From: Closterium sp. Naga37s-1
Taxonomy: Eukaryota > Streptophyta > Zygnematophyceae > Desmidiales > Closteriaceae
DNA length: 64,000 bases
Assembly (NCBI GenBank): GCA_947471745.1
Contig: CANJKZ010001018.1
Location: forward strand, 1,172,001-1,236,000
Reading direction: 5' to 3'
Shown: positions 54,195 to 64,000 of the stretch, piece after piece
How positions within the stretch are numbered: position 1 is the stretch's first letter
How the letters are laid out: each line of letters begins with the position of its first letter
The notes under the pieces: generated by a model
What the model was told of the DNA's origin: nothing
Seen by the model: only the letters and a program-made list of their open reading frames with translations
The model's database searches: none
Position numbers and translations under genes: made by a program

Positions 54195-54459
54195 TGAACA
54201 ATTCAGAATGAGGACAATGACAATGACAAGGCCGCCATGGATTCTTCCGCAGACTTTCGAGAGCCTACTTCGTGAAGGTTACTTATCAGTTGGTAACTTT
54301 GAGACCGGATCTGTGGTCCTGAGTACATTACAATGCAGAGGATATAACTTTTATGGCTATTACGCAGACATTATAACCTCGGCTACTCAGGTGTATCTCA
54401 AGGTCGCAAGCATATTTCAAGCTAACCAATCTCCAGGGCTTTTTGATGCTGTCGGTAGC
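54195..54459 (+). other. Short open stretch of unknown origin before the gypsy LTR
   Basis: Unique sequence with a frame reading FESLLREGYLSVGNFETG and YNFYGYYADIITSATQVY. It is not recognised. It could be a host exon piece interrupted by the gypsy insertion at 54460. Confidence 0.25.
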
Positions 54460-54829
54460 TGTGAGAGTACGACGGCTTATGCCAGCTATGCTTGCTTGCC
54501 TTTACTTTATTATGCTATTTCTAGCTTAGGTTTATTTTATGCATGCATGAAGTGCTTGATTTCCTAGGCTAGGTGCTTTCCTATATTCTATTATAGTTAT
54601 AGCACCGAATTCTGGCTTGCGTGCACCGAATTCTGGCTTTTCGGTTGTCACCGAATTGCCTTCTACCGAATTCGGGAAGGCTCTGTTCGGGACGCTTCGC
54701 GACCCTCGGAACCTTCGCGTAACACCTGGTTACTAGGCCTTGTGTCGAGCCTATATATAGCCTCGTGTTGTACCTAGGTGATCATTCAATTCAAACTCTC
54801 TTTTCTGAGCTCGATCTTAGATCCTCACA
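54460..54829 (+). repeat. 5' LTR of gypsy element (370 bp) and primer-binding site
   Basis: TGTGAGAG...CCTCACA. It is followed by TTGGTAATCAGAGCC (54831-54845), a primer-binding site close to the initiator-tRNA-Met type with one extra base. The interior has a TATATATAG promoter-like motif near 54757. Confidence 0.9.
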
Positions 54830-54976
54830 CTTGGTAATCAGAGCCTGTTTACACGCGAAAGTTTTTCGACCGCTAAAACCGAGTCTTCAAAAACCGCGGG
54901 GGCGACGCCTGTTAAACACCGATTTCGGGTACGTAAAACCGGTTCCGTGTTTTTCGCTCCCCCTCGTTTCGGTTTT

Positions 54977-57900
54977 TTCGAACGCGCAATGTCAGGCATG
55001 GAGGGCCAAGGCGACAACTACGCGACGACGAACGACATCGCAAGCCTCCGCACCGACATGGAGCAGACGCAGGCGGCGATCCGACGACTCGAGGCCCTTC
55101 TGACACACCAATCAGGAGCCGCCACCGCAGCAGCAGCGAACGTAGCAGCGACAACACGAGCAGCAGTGGCGACACCGACATTTCACGGACCGATGGCACC
55201 ACTGTCGCCGAACCTCGAAGCAGCACGCCCGAGGCTCCCCGAAGCATTCGATCCCAGCGCGAAAGGATCTGACGTTCGACGATTCGTGGCGACCCTCGAA
55301 ATTTATTTCGAGGCCATTGGCTGTTCGACCCCGCAACACGACGCAGCACGGATTCGGCTCGCAGCGACACTGTTACGTGGACCGGCATTAGAGTGGATTT
55401 ACTACACTGACGTGGCCCGCGGGGAGAAAACGTGGCAGCAGTTTCAAGCAGACCTCATCGAACGTTTCGAGCCAATTAATACGACCTACATGGCGCGGCA
55501 GCAGATACACCGTCACAAACAGTACAGTAGTGTAGCACAGTACACGCAGCGGATGGGGCTACTGTTCAACCGCATCACGGACCTGACCGAAGGCGAAAAA
55601 ATCCAGGCGTACACAGAAGGGTTAAAATTGGAGATTCGCTGACAGGTCATCGCAGCGAATTACAACAGTTACCGCGACATCGTGCGTGCCGCCGAGCGAT
55701 ACGACGCATTGACTCGAGGTCAACCCGAAACACGACGTTTCACGCCGAACCGTACATCGGCACGGAGCGATCGGCACCCCCCACGTTCGCCGAACCGATG
55801 GACATCGACAAATACGACGCGAAGCAGCAGCTGACAAAATGCGAATTTTGCGGCGCAGCAGGGCATCAGATTTTGTCGTGCTACAAAATGAAAAAGGCAC
55901 TTGCGGCAATGCAGGGCGGTAACAGTGGAGCACCCCCGAAGTCAAAAAACGGGAATCGCCAGTAGCCGCGGATCGACCTGGCGATCGCGTAAAGATCCGA
56001 AAAGCAGGAAAAGGCGACGACGTGGCGACTTCAGAGCGGGTGAAAAAAGGAGAAAATGATGGCGCGAATCTAAAACGCCACGACCAGCCGACATCAGGGG
56101 AAATCGCCGAGGCCAATGGAGGCTCCGCGAAAAAAGACTCTGCACCGACCCGGAAACTCCAGCCGAACACCCACGAAAGTAAGAATTCATTAAAAGTATC
56201 CTATAAAGATACTCTAACGAAAAGTATTGCTTCTCGTGGTTTTCAAGCCTTTGAGAAATTCAGGGGAGATTTAGAGGCCAAGAAAAAGCCTTAAGAAATT
56301 AATCAGGTACCTGAGAAGTTGGGCAAAGTACTACGTAGCGTAGAAAAGGGTCGTGCGTTCCGTGGAGTTAATATTCTCCCCCCGCAGCACAGTGTTAAGG
56401 CTCTCCGTTGCCCACAGGTGAAGCCTACGCAGCTGCCAAGGCTTAGAGGAAAATTCCAGGCTCCTGAGAAGTTGTACAAGCCTCGGAAAAATCCTCCTAC
56501 CCCCCAGGTGAAGTTGGAAGAGAAAAGTGCTGAGTCAGGTATAGGAAATAGGGATGGTATTCATTTTGATGTACCCTATGATCCTATTAATGAGACCCTC
56601 TTTGGCTACTCAGCGGAGCAGGCACCACTACTCCTCGAGGTGTTATGCAAAGGACGACGCCTCCAGGCACTGGTGGACAGCGGTGCATCTCACTCAGTGT
56701 GCGACCGCGGAACGTTGGAGAAAATTGGGGAACCTTCCGAGGAGACCAAGTTCTCGGCAACGATGGTGGACGGTACGAAACTTCCCATCCACGGCGAAGC
56801 ATCACTGCAGCTGCACATAGGGGCGCTAAGGTGGAAGCCGACGTTGCCGATCACGAACATCAAGGGGTTAGATTTCATCTTAGGGCGAGATTTCTTGAAG
56901 CAGTTCAACCCCGAGATCGACTGGGTCAACAGGAAGGCGTGCATCTACAACAACGGGAAGCGGATAGCACTACGAAGCTGGACGGATACAGGGAGCGTTC
57001 CTGAAACGACACTGGCACGGTTTGAACAGACGGTGAACGAGAGTAATACGGGATACCTAGCACTGGTTATGGCAGCAGCAGAGGAGGAGAAGCCGAACAC
57101 AGAGCTACCTGCAGCAGTGAAGGAGGTCTTCGAGCAGTACAAGAATATAATGCCCGACGACCTACCTGCAGGCGTACCTCCAGCACGCACCCACGAGCAC
57201 GAGATCGTGGAGGAACCATGTGCAAAACCCGTCTCACGTTCACCATACCGACTGAGTCCGACCGAATTGACAGACACGAAAAAACAGATAGAGTATCTAC
57301 TGGACAGACAACTGATCCGCCCATCCACCTCTCCCTACGGTGCACCAGTTCTCTTCACTCCAAAACCAGACGGCAGTTTACGGATGTGCATCGATTACCG
57401 CGCACTGAACAAACAGACAGTAAAAAACAAATACCCCATACCGCGCATAGACGACCTTCTGGACCAACTGCGTGGTGCAACAGTCTTTTCGAAGCTGGAC
57501 CTATGGTCGGGTTACTGGCAGATCACGATGGCGGACAACTCGGTCCACAAGACGGCGTTCCGTACCAGATACGGCTCCTACGAATACTTGGTGATGCCGT
57601 TCGGACTCTGCAACGCACCAGCAACGTTTCAGGCGGAGATGAATCACATCTTACGACCCCTGCTGGACGAATGCGTAGTGGTGTACCTGGACGACATTCT
57701 TATCTACTCCAAGAACATGAAGGAGCACGTGGAGCATCTGCGGAAGGTGTTCGAGATCCTGCGGAAAAACAAGTTCTACGTGAAGCTGTCGAAGAGCGAC
57801 TTCGCCCTGAAGAAGGTGCAATTTCTCGGGCACATGGTGAGTGCCGAGGGCGTACACGTGGACCCGCGGAAGATCGAAGCCGTCAAGACGTGGAAAGTAC

Positions 57901-58896
57901 CGGAGAACGTGAAGGATTTGCAGCAGTTCCTAGGCTTCGCCAACTACTACAACAGGTTCGTGCCACAGTACGCTAAGATAGCAGCGCCACTGACCGACCT
58001 ACTGAAAAAGGAGACGCCCTACAAGTGGGATACTCCTCATCAGCAAGCCATGGAGCAGTTACAGACAGCACTGACTACAGCGCCAGTACTCATACTACCG
58101 GACCCCGACAAGGACTACATAGTTGAGGCAGACGCTAGTGACCAGGCAGTCGGACCAGTACTGATGCAAGATCACGGGAACGGTTTACAGCCTATCGCCT
58201 ACCTCAGTAAGAAGCTACACGGAGCAGAACTGAACTACCCCATCCACGACAAGGAAGCCTTGGCTATAGTCGTAGCCTTCAAGGCGTGGAGGTGTTACCT
58301 AGAGGGAGTCAAGACTACAGTCTATACTGACCACTGCAGTCTCAAATACCTGAAGTCGCAGCCAACGCTCTCACGACGACAGGTGCGGTGGATGGACTTC
58401 CTGGAAACTCACTTCCACTACGACATCGTCTACAAGCCCGGGCTACACAACAAGGCAGACGCGTTGAGCCGCCCCGGACATGTAGCAGGCATCCAGCTCG
58501 ACGGGATGAACCCTCTCCTCAAGGGTCTATTCCAACATGGGTACTCCGTGGACGCAGAGATCGCTACAGCACAGACTAAGAAGCTGTTACAGTGGGAGAA
58601 AGACTTAGCTGTAAGGAAGGGTTCAGGAAAGATTTGGGTACCGAATTACGCCCCGCTACGGCAGATCCTATTGGAGGAGTTTCACGACGTACCTTACGCG
58701 GGACATTTCGGGAGCAACAAGACGTTAGCAGGGATAGCAAAGTATTACTACTGGCCCGGGATGGCAGTACACGTGCAACAGTTCGTCACCTCTTGCGACA
58801 CGTGCCAGCGGATGAAGAGTAGCAAGCAGACAAAAGCAGGGTTACTTCAGCCTCTACCCGTACCGGAGCAGCCATGGCAGGTCGTTAGCCTCGACT
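54977..58896 (+). pseudogene. Gypsy element: gag and pol up to the start of integrase
   Basis: Gag frame from about 54989 (MSGMEGQGDN, FEAIGCSTPQHDAARIRLAA, LEWIYYTD) with an in-frame TGA at 55640. The knuckle CEFCGAAGHQILSC (near 55840) lies in a shifted frame. The pol frame 56319-58925 has the protease [10 protein letters not shown] (near residue 118), then RT ([29 protein letters not shown], catalytic [11 protein letters not shown] near residue 457). RNase H ([22 protein letters not shown]) and the HHCC zinc site ([19 protein letters not shown]) follow. It stops at WQVVSLDL, where a copia LTR begins (58897). Pol itself is intact to that point; the rest of the element should lie beyond the right edge. 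Confidence 0.9.
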
Positions 58897-59033
58897 TGTT
58901 AGAATCTAGAAGTGAACGAGGATGATGAAACTAGGCAGCAGGGTGATACAAGTAGGCAACCCTAACAATGTTGTACCCCCTAAGGCTAAACCCACTATAG
59001 CCTACACAATATAAACATATATAATGTTTGACA
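58897..59033 (-). repeat. 3' LTR of copia element D (137 bp)
   Basis: On the minus strand it runs TGTCAAAC...GATTCTAACA, preceded by the polypurine tract TATGGGGGTG (59043-59034). It contains the GTGTAGGCTATAGTGG block shared with copia C. It marks the insertion point in the gypsy integrase. Confidence 0.85.
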
Positions 59034-59264
59034 CACCCCCATAGGCTAAGTGGGAGACAACCAGATGGTCACAAGACCAGTCAAAGCAAAGCAAAGCAAG
59101 CTCAGGGTGGATCTCAAGGAAACCACACAAATTCCGAGCACAAGCAAGTGGTCACAAGACCAGTTCACATGCAGTTTGATAATATAACAAGAGGTACAGT
59201 GATCACAACCTAGAAAGTGTAAGCATGCAGGTATATATATAGAGAGATCACAGTACAAACAGAG

Positions 59265-61560
59265 TCAAGAAGTAAGCAAGTGAGGCACAGTAGGCACAAG
59301 GCCTAGAACAGTACAGAAACGCTGATGATCACAAGGCTGAAGTGCCTTGGTGAACACATCAGCAGTGTTGGCCCGAGTGGCCACGTAAGCAAGACGAAGC
59401 TGACCTTGCTGCTGCAGCTCTCGAGCAAGGAAGTAGGGTAGAGCGATATGTTTCGATCTGTGCTCCAGTCTGTGCTCCTGACACAAGGCAATGGTAGCCA
59501 TGTTGTCGACGTACAGCACTGGAGGAGAACGAGGCCGCTCTCCCAGGTCAGTCAGCAGGTAGGTGAGCCAGCGTAACTCCTGTGCAGCCATGGCTGTGGC
59601 GTAGATCTCAGCCTCACAACTGGAGCTGAGAACTGAAGACGAGCGAGTAGAACGCCAAGAAACTGAACCAGAGCCAAGGCTGAAGGTGTAACCCTGAGAC
59701 GACCGCTGAGTAGCCTGGTCGTCAGCCCAAGAAGCGTCTGAGTGCCCAGTGAGGACAACTCGAGCCCGTCCTCCAAGCACGAGCCCCATGCCCGACGTAC
59801 TGCACAAGTAGCGCAACACCCTCTTAGCGGCATCCATGTGCTCCTTCCGGTGACGGCCAGGAGCGACATAGCGTGCTAGGATGCTATGAGGGTATGCAAG
59901 GTCAGGTCGAGTGCAGGTCATCAGGTACATGAGGCAGCCCACAAGCTCTGGATACGGGCCACTCGGCTCTACAGACTCATCCGAAGGCAGAGCTGAGAGC
60001 GAGTGACCGGTAGGCAGAGGAGTGGACTGAGGTGAGGAGTACGTGAAGCGGAAGCGCTGAAGGACCTGCTGCACCATGTGTGACTGAGTCAAGGTGTCTC
60101 TTCTGCAGCTCCGACTTCACGTGGGCAAGTGCCTCAGTGTCAGCAGTAGCAAAGACCAAGTCGTCTACGTAAACGAGAACGTAGAACGGCGGCAGAGTGG
60201 TGTCGGTACGTAGAAACAGCGACAGGTAAGCAGTAGAAGGAGCAAACACAAGAGAAGCAAGAGTAGTCCTCAGTGTGTCGTGCCACTCACGGGGTGCCTG
60301 GCGAAGACCGTAGACTGGCCGCCGGAGGCTCCACTGGGTACCAGCAGGAAACGACCCAGTGAAGCCAGGTGGGCGGCGCAGCCAGATCTCCTCGTGCAGG
60401 CTGCCCTGTAGGAAAGCAGTGCTGAAGTCAAGAGAGTGGAGCTCGTAGTCACGCTGAGCGGCGACGTGCAGCAGAACCCGAAGAGTGGTCATCTTCGGGG
60501 TCGCGGAGAAGGTCTGGAAGAAGTCAACTCCCTCTCGCTGACTGAAGCCTCGTGCAACGTAACGCGCCTTGAAGACAGGCGGAAAACCCGGCGGCCGCTT
60601 CACCCTGAAAATCCACATGCCACTGACGATGTTCGCCCCAGGTGGGGGAACCTCGTCGACGTAGGTGCCTGTGGACTTCCAGGAGGCCATCTCTGCGTCC
60701 ATGGCTGTCTGCCACTGAGAGGAGTAGGGACCCTCCATCGCCTCTGCGTAAGAGCGTGGGGTCGGGATGTCTGGTGCATACGGGTCTCCCTTAGGGGCAA
60801 TCAGCATGGACACGAGATGAGGCAAAGCAGCGGCAAAGCACTGAAACTCCTCCTGCCTGTCCTCAAGGACGTCCGTGCCAAGAGCACACTCACCCTCGAC
60901 GGACGGAGGACAGACAGACTCAGACTCAGCAACAAGGCTAGCAGCGTAGTCTAGACGACAGGCGGCAGCAAAGTCAACTAACCCAGCGACTAGAGCAGAC
61001 GCAGCAGAGGACTCAAAGGTAGGGTCAGTGACAACAGTGGTGAGGAGATGCGTGACAGTAGGACTGGCAGCACGAAGGGAGTCAGACTCCGGGTCAGCAA
61101 GAGCAGGAAGAGAGGACGCTGGAGGAGACAGCAGAGGGACACGCTGTGGAGCAGTGGAAGGACGCAGAGTCATGTAGTGAGTGCCAGGGACAGGAGGAGG
61201 ACGCTCGCGCGGAACACGACGACGAGTACGGACAGGCGACTCTGAACGAGACTCAGGCGACGCAGGACGAGACTCAGGCAACGCAGGACGAGACTCAGGC
61301 GCACGACGCTCCGTAAGACCTCTAGTCGGCCCAGCGTAAGGAGAAGGACCAGGTAGCGGAGAGGCAGGCTGTAACTGTGACTGCGATTGGACCGGTGGTG
61401 GACTCAGTAGGGGAGGAGTAGGACCAGTAGAGGGCGGGAGGTCAAGAACCTGGTGGAGGAGCGGAACGTAGTACGGCCGCGGCCGTGCAGGATCTCCGGA
61501 ACCAGCAGAGACAACACCAGCACCCTCAGCCCCAGGGTCGCCAGCTACAACTCCCGCAGT
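59265..61560 (-). pseudogene. Copia element D: RT and RNase H
   Basis: On the minus strand from about 61560: hinge, then RT with AEMASWKSTGTYVDEVPPP, KARYVARGFSQREGVDFFQ, YELHSLDFSTAFLQGSLHE and VLVYVDDLVFATADTEA. Just after ELQKRH the sequence jumps to LTQSHMVQQ in another frame: about 25 codons (the LGEL..LGLQIT block present in copia A) are deleted. RNase H then runs 60092-59265 (LVGCLMYLMTCTRPDLAYPH, GHSDASWADDQATQRSSQGY, SSSCEAEIYATAMAAQELRW, NTADVFTKAL). Apart from the deletion it is little decayed and is the youngest of the three short-LTR copies here. Confidence 0.88.
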
Positions 61561-64000
61561 ACCACCCGCAGCACCCAGCAGCTCCAGTAACTCCAGCTCC
61601 AACTCCCGCAGCAGCTCCAGTCCCAGCAGCTCCAGTACCTCCAGCATGAGCACCTCCAGAACCAGCGGTTCCAGCAGCTCCAGCACCAGCAGTACCTCCA
61701 GCAGCTCCAGCACCAGCAGCACCAGCTCCAGGGTCCGCAACACCAGCAGCGGCTCCAGCTCCGGGGTCCTCAGCACCAGCAGCAGCTCCAACTCCAGGGT
61801 CCTCAGCACCAGCAGTAGCTCCAACGCCAGGGTCGTCAGCACCAGTAGTAGCTCCAACTCCAGGGTCGTCAGCACCAGCAGCAGCTCCAACTCCTGGGTC
61901 CTCAGCACCAGCAGCGCCACTCCGAAGACTGCAGCGCCGAGCGTACCACTCTCGGAGCCGCTGGGGAGAGGGGAGCTCCCGCCTAGGCGGGGAACCACGA
62001 GCACCAGCTCCAGCAGCACCCCTAGTCCCAGAAGCACCTCTCCTGAGGCTGCAGTACCGCGAGTACCACTCACGCAGCTGCTGTGAAGAGGGAGGGTCTC
62101 CAGGCGCCGTGCTCTCAGTCGCAGCACCCCCAGGCTCAGTACCCCCAGACGTAGCACTCTCAGGTCCAGCACCCCCAGGCTCAGCACCCCCAGGCTCAGC
62201 ACCCCCAGACTCCTCACCCCCAGGCTCCGCACCCCCAGGCTCCGCACCCCCAGGCTCCGCACCCCCAGGCTCCGCACCCCCAGGCTCCGCACCCTCAGGC
62301 TCAGCACCCTCAGGCTCAGCACCCCAAGCAGGACGAGAGTCGACAGCTACCTCGACAGGCTCAACCGGGTCTACCTGGGACACACCTGAGGGAGCGGCAC
62401 CCTGAGGGGGGAGGGGGTCTACCACAGCAGCACCTGGAGCGAGGAAGAGAGGCGGGGGGGGGAGCGGGGCAGTGCGGTAGGGGAAGAGGCGGTAGTAGGG
62501 GACGGACTCGTCGAAAGTGACGTCCTGAGAGGGCAGGACACGGCGCGAGGTGGCGTGGTAAAACTGCCAACCAGACGCGTCCGGGACAAAGCCAAGGAAG
62601 ACACAAGGAATAGCGCGGGAGGAGAGCTTGTCCGCGGACGTATCGCGGACAAAAGCTCGAGATCCCCAGACCCGAAAACGCGACGCATCGCCAACCTCTC
62701 CCGTCCAACGCAGTGTCGGCGAAGTCTCCGGAATGGAGACACGGGGCCAGAGGTTGAGCTGATGCGCAGCGTATCGGACCGCAAACGGCCACAGAAAGTG
62801 GGGGGCAGCCGCATGGATCAAGGAGGTGCGAGCGACCTCCATGACCAGGCCAATGCGGCGCTCAGCAACCCCATTCTGCTGTGGAGAGGCCGGAAGCGTG
62901 AACGACTGCTCAATGCCCTGCCCCTGACAGTAGGCCCTCAAGAGGTCGGAGGAAAACTCCCCACCTTTGTCAGAGTGCAGACGCAGGACAGGAAAGTCCG
63001 AGTGGAACCTCTCGCTGAGCTGGAGACGGGCAGCGCGGATCCAAGGGATCAAGACATCAGGGACTTCACCCTTGGTGCGCAAGGGGAAGACCGTGGTGTA
63101 GCGCGAGTAGTCGTCAACAACTATCAAGAAGTACCTCTCGTGACCCTGTCCACGGACGCGGGCTGGGCCCCACACGTCCATGTGGAGCGTCTGCAGGGGA
63201 GCAGTCGTCGGGGGAAAGGAGGAGGAGTGAGGAGCAGCGCGCTGCCGCCCCTCGACACAGGGAAGACAGGGAGGAGCAGGCGAGGGTGGGAGGGGAGGTA
63301 GAACCCTGGGAAGACCAGAGACAAGGTACCGGGAGTGCATGCCACGAAGGCGCTGCACTGACGGGTGACCAAGGCGGTGGTGCCAGAGGACGGTCTTGTG
63401 CGCCAGGGAGCGACACGAGCAGGGGGCCGACAGCTGACCTGACGCAGACGCAGACGCAGCTACCTGAGGGGACGCAGTGGTCAGTGTGTACAGGTCCGAC
63501 CCCAGCTGCCGAGTGAAGGTAGCCAGGTGGCGACCCGTCCGAGCGCACGTGCAGTGTGTCACGCGCTCGTAGGCAGGGGTGAACTGGTGGACACCCCCGT
63601 CCTGGAGCGCACTACCCGCCACCAAGTTCGTAGAGAACAAGGGGAGGTAGAGACCTGACAGTGTGCCCGACGGGACCGTAGGACAAGGGAGGACAGTGGA
63701 GGAGGTCGCAATGACCGGACCCCCAGAGGGGTCAGCGAGGGAGACAGCGACCGGCCGAGCAAGCTGCTCAAGGGCAGTGCGGTCACGAAAGAAACAGCGG
63801 GAAGCACCTGAGTCCAGTGTGAAGGTGTGCAGTGCCTCAGTAGACGCAGTACCAGAGGGCGCAGACTCACGAGTACCTAGAGCAGCAGCCTCACCAGCAC
63901 CTGGGGCAACAGACACACTAGCACCTAGAGCGGCAGCCTCACCAGCACCTGAGGCAACAGACACACGAGCACCTAGTGCGGTAGCCTCACCAGTACCTAG
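61526..64000 (-). pseudogene. Copia element D: protease, integrase and hinge (gag beyond the window edge)
   Basis: One long minus frame: gag C-terminal repeats, then the protease FTLDSGASRCFFRD and pre-integrase LWHHRLGHPSVQRLRGMH, CLPCVEG. The integrase has LHMDVWGPARV, DDYSRYTTVFPLRTKGEV, LHSDKGGEFSS and SPQQNGVAERRIG, giving the D, D and E catalytic residues. The frame then enters a repetitive hinge of GAEPG and GADDPGVGA units and closes at 61526. The RT lies in a different frame, so a length change in the hinge repeats has broken the polyprotein. Integrase and protease look intact. Confidence 0.88.
61560..62330 (-). repeat. Coding minisatellites in the copia D hinge
   Basis: About a dozen 15-bp units (GAEPG) lie at 62150-62330 and seven or so 45-bp units (GADDPGVGA-type) at 61720-61920. 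More Gly/Ala-rich DNA follows at 61560-61720. Copia A has a different, Pro/Ser-rich hinge at the same place. Confidence 0.9.

Noticed and set aside
53414..54567. Poly-Ser, poly-Phe, poly-Leu, poly-Glu and poly-Lys proteins
   Set aside because: All are frames through the TTC/GAA tract.
24640..58897. A 34-kb inversion splitting one gypsy element
   Set aside because: Geometrically possible, but the 58897 break is exactly the TG end of a copia LTR preceded by its polypurine tract, and the 24.6 kb break also adjoins a copia LTR. Two insertions explain the data more simply.
61646..62086. Ser/Thr-rich plus-strand protein
   Set aside because: Antisense of the GADDPGVGA hinge repeats of copia D.

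Overview
The window looks like nuclear DNA of a streptophyte (charophyte) green alga. The evidence is intron-rich genes with GT-AG introns, a plant-type telomere-like motif (CCCTAAA), a plant-type SRFR1 homologue, a mainly GC-rich composition, and a large load of decayed Ty1/copia, Ty3/gypsy, LINE, SINE and MITE copies. A zygnematophyte such as Closterium is my best guess. That guess rests on the general look of the retrotransposon families and was not searched.

Layout. 1-15653 (+): the 3' part of a host gene for a TPR protein of the SRFR1/TTC13 family, read by hand as about fifteen exons. Almost every exon has degenerate tandem copies in the neighbouring introns, and two copies keep intact, phase-compatible splice sites. 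One 7.5 kb intron carries a head-to-head gene pair: a complete four-exon Ulp1-type (C48) cysteine protease (3437-2391, -) and a spliced gene of unknown function (about 4220-7532, +). 16.6-18.4 kb: a SINE dimer, a minisatellite and an orphan array of EGF-like exons on +. 18.96-37.3 kb: a nest of dead retroelements. A short-LTR copia element is split by a gypsy 3' fragment, a second copia, a 5'-truncated LINE and a third copia, and later hit by a SINE dimer. A hAT-like MITE with a perfect 8-bp target duplication lies just beyond in a further copia fragment.

37.7-47.2 kb (-): a second host gene for a secreted modular protein with a signal peptide and many six-cysteine EGF-like exons. It includes a tandemly duplicated five-part block, and an intron is occupied by a copia element that has lost all but 15 bp of its 3' LTR. 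48.2-53.2 kb: two LINE pieces on either side of a GTCGAC-rich copia-like gag/protease region. 53.7-54.05 kb: a long TTC tract. 54.46-58.90 kb (+): a gypsy element cut inside its integrase by a short-LTR copia element on the minus strand (58897 to the right edge).

The two host genes and the nested Ulp1 pair are the functional content. The rest is mostly fossil mobile DNA. The recurring theme is local exon duplication followed by decay, seen independently in both host genes. Exon borders were derived by eye from splice motifs, frame and phase and need transcript support.
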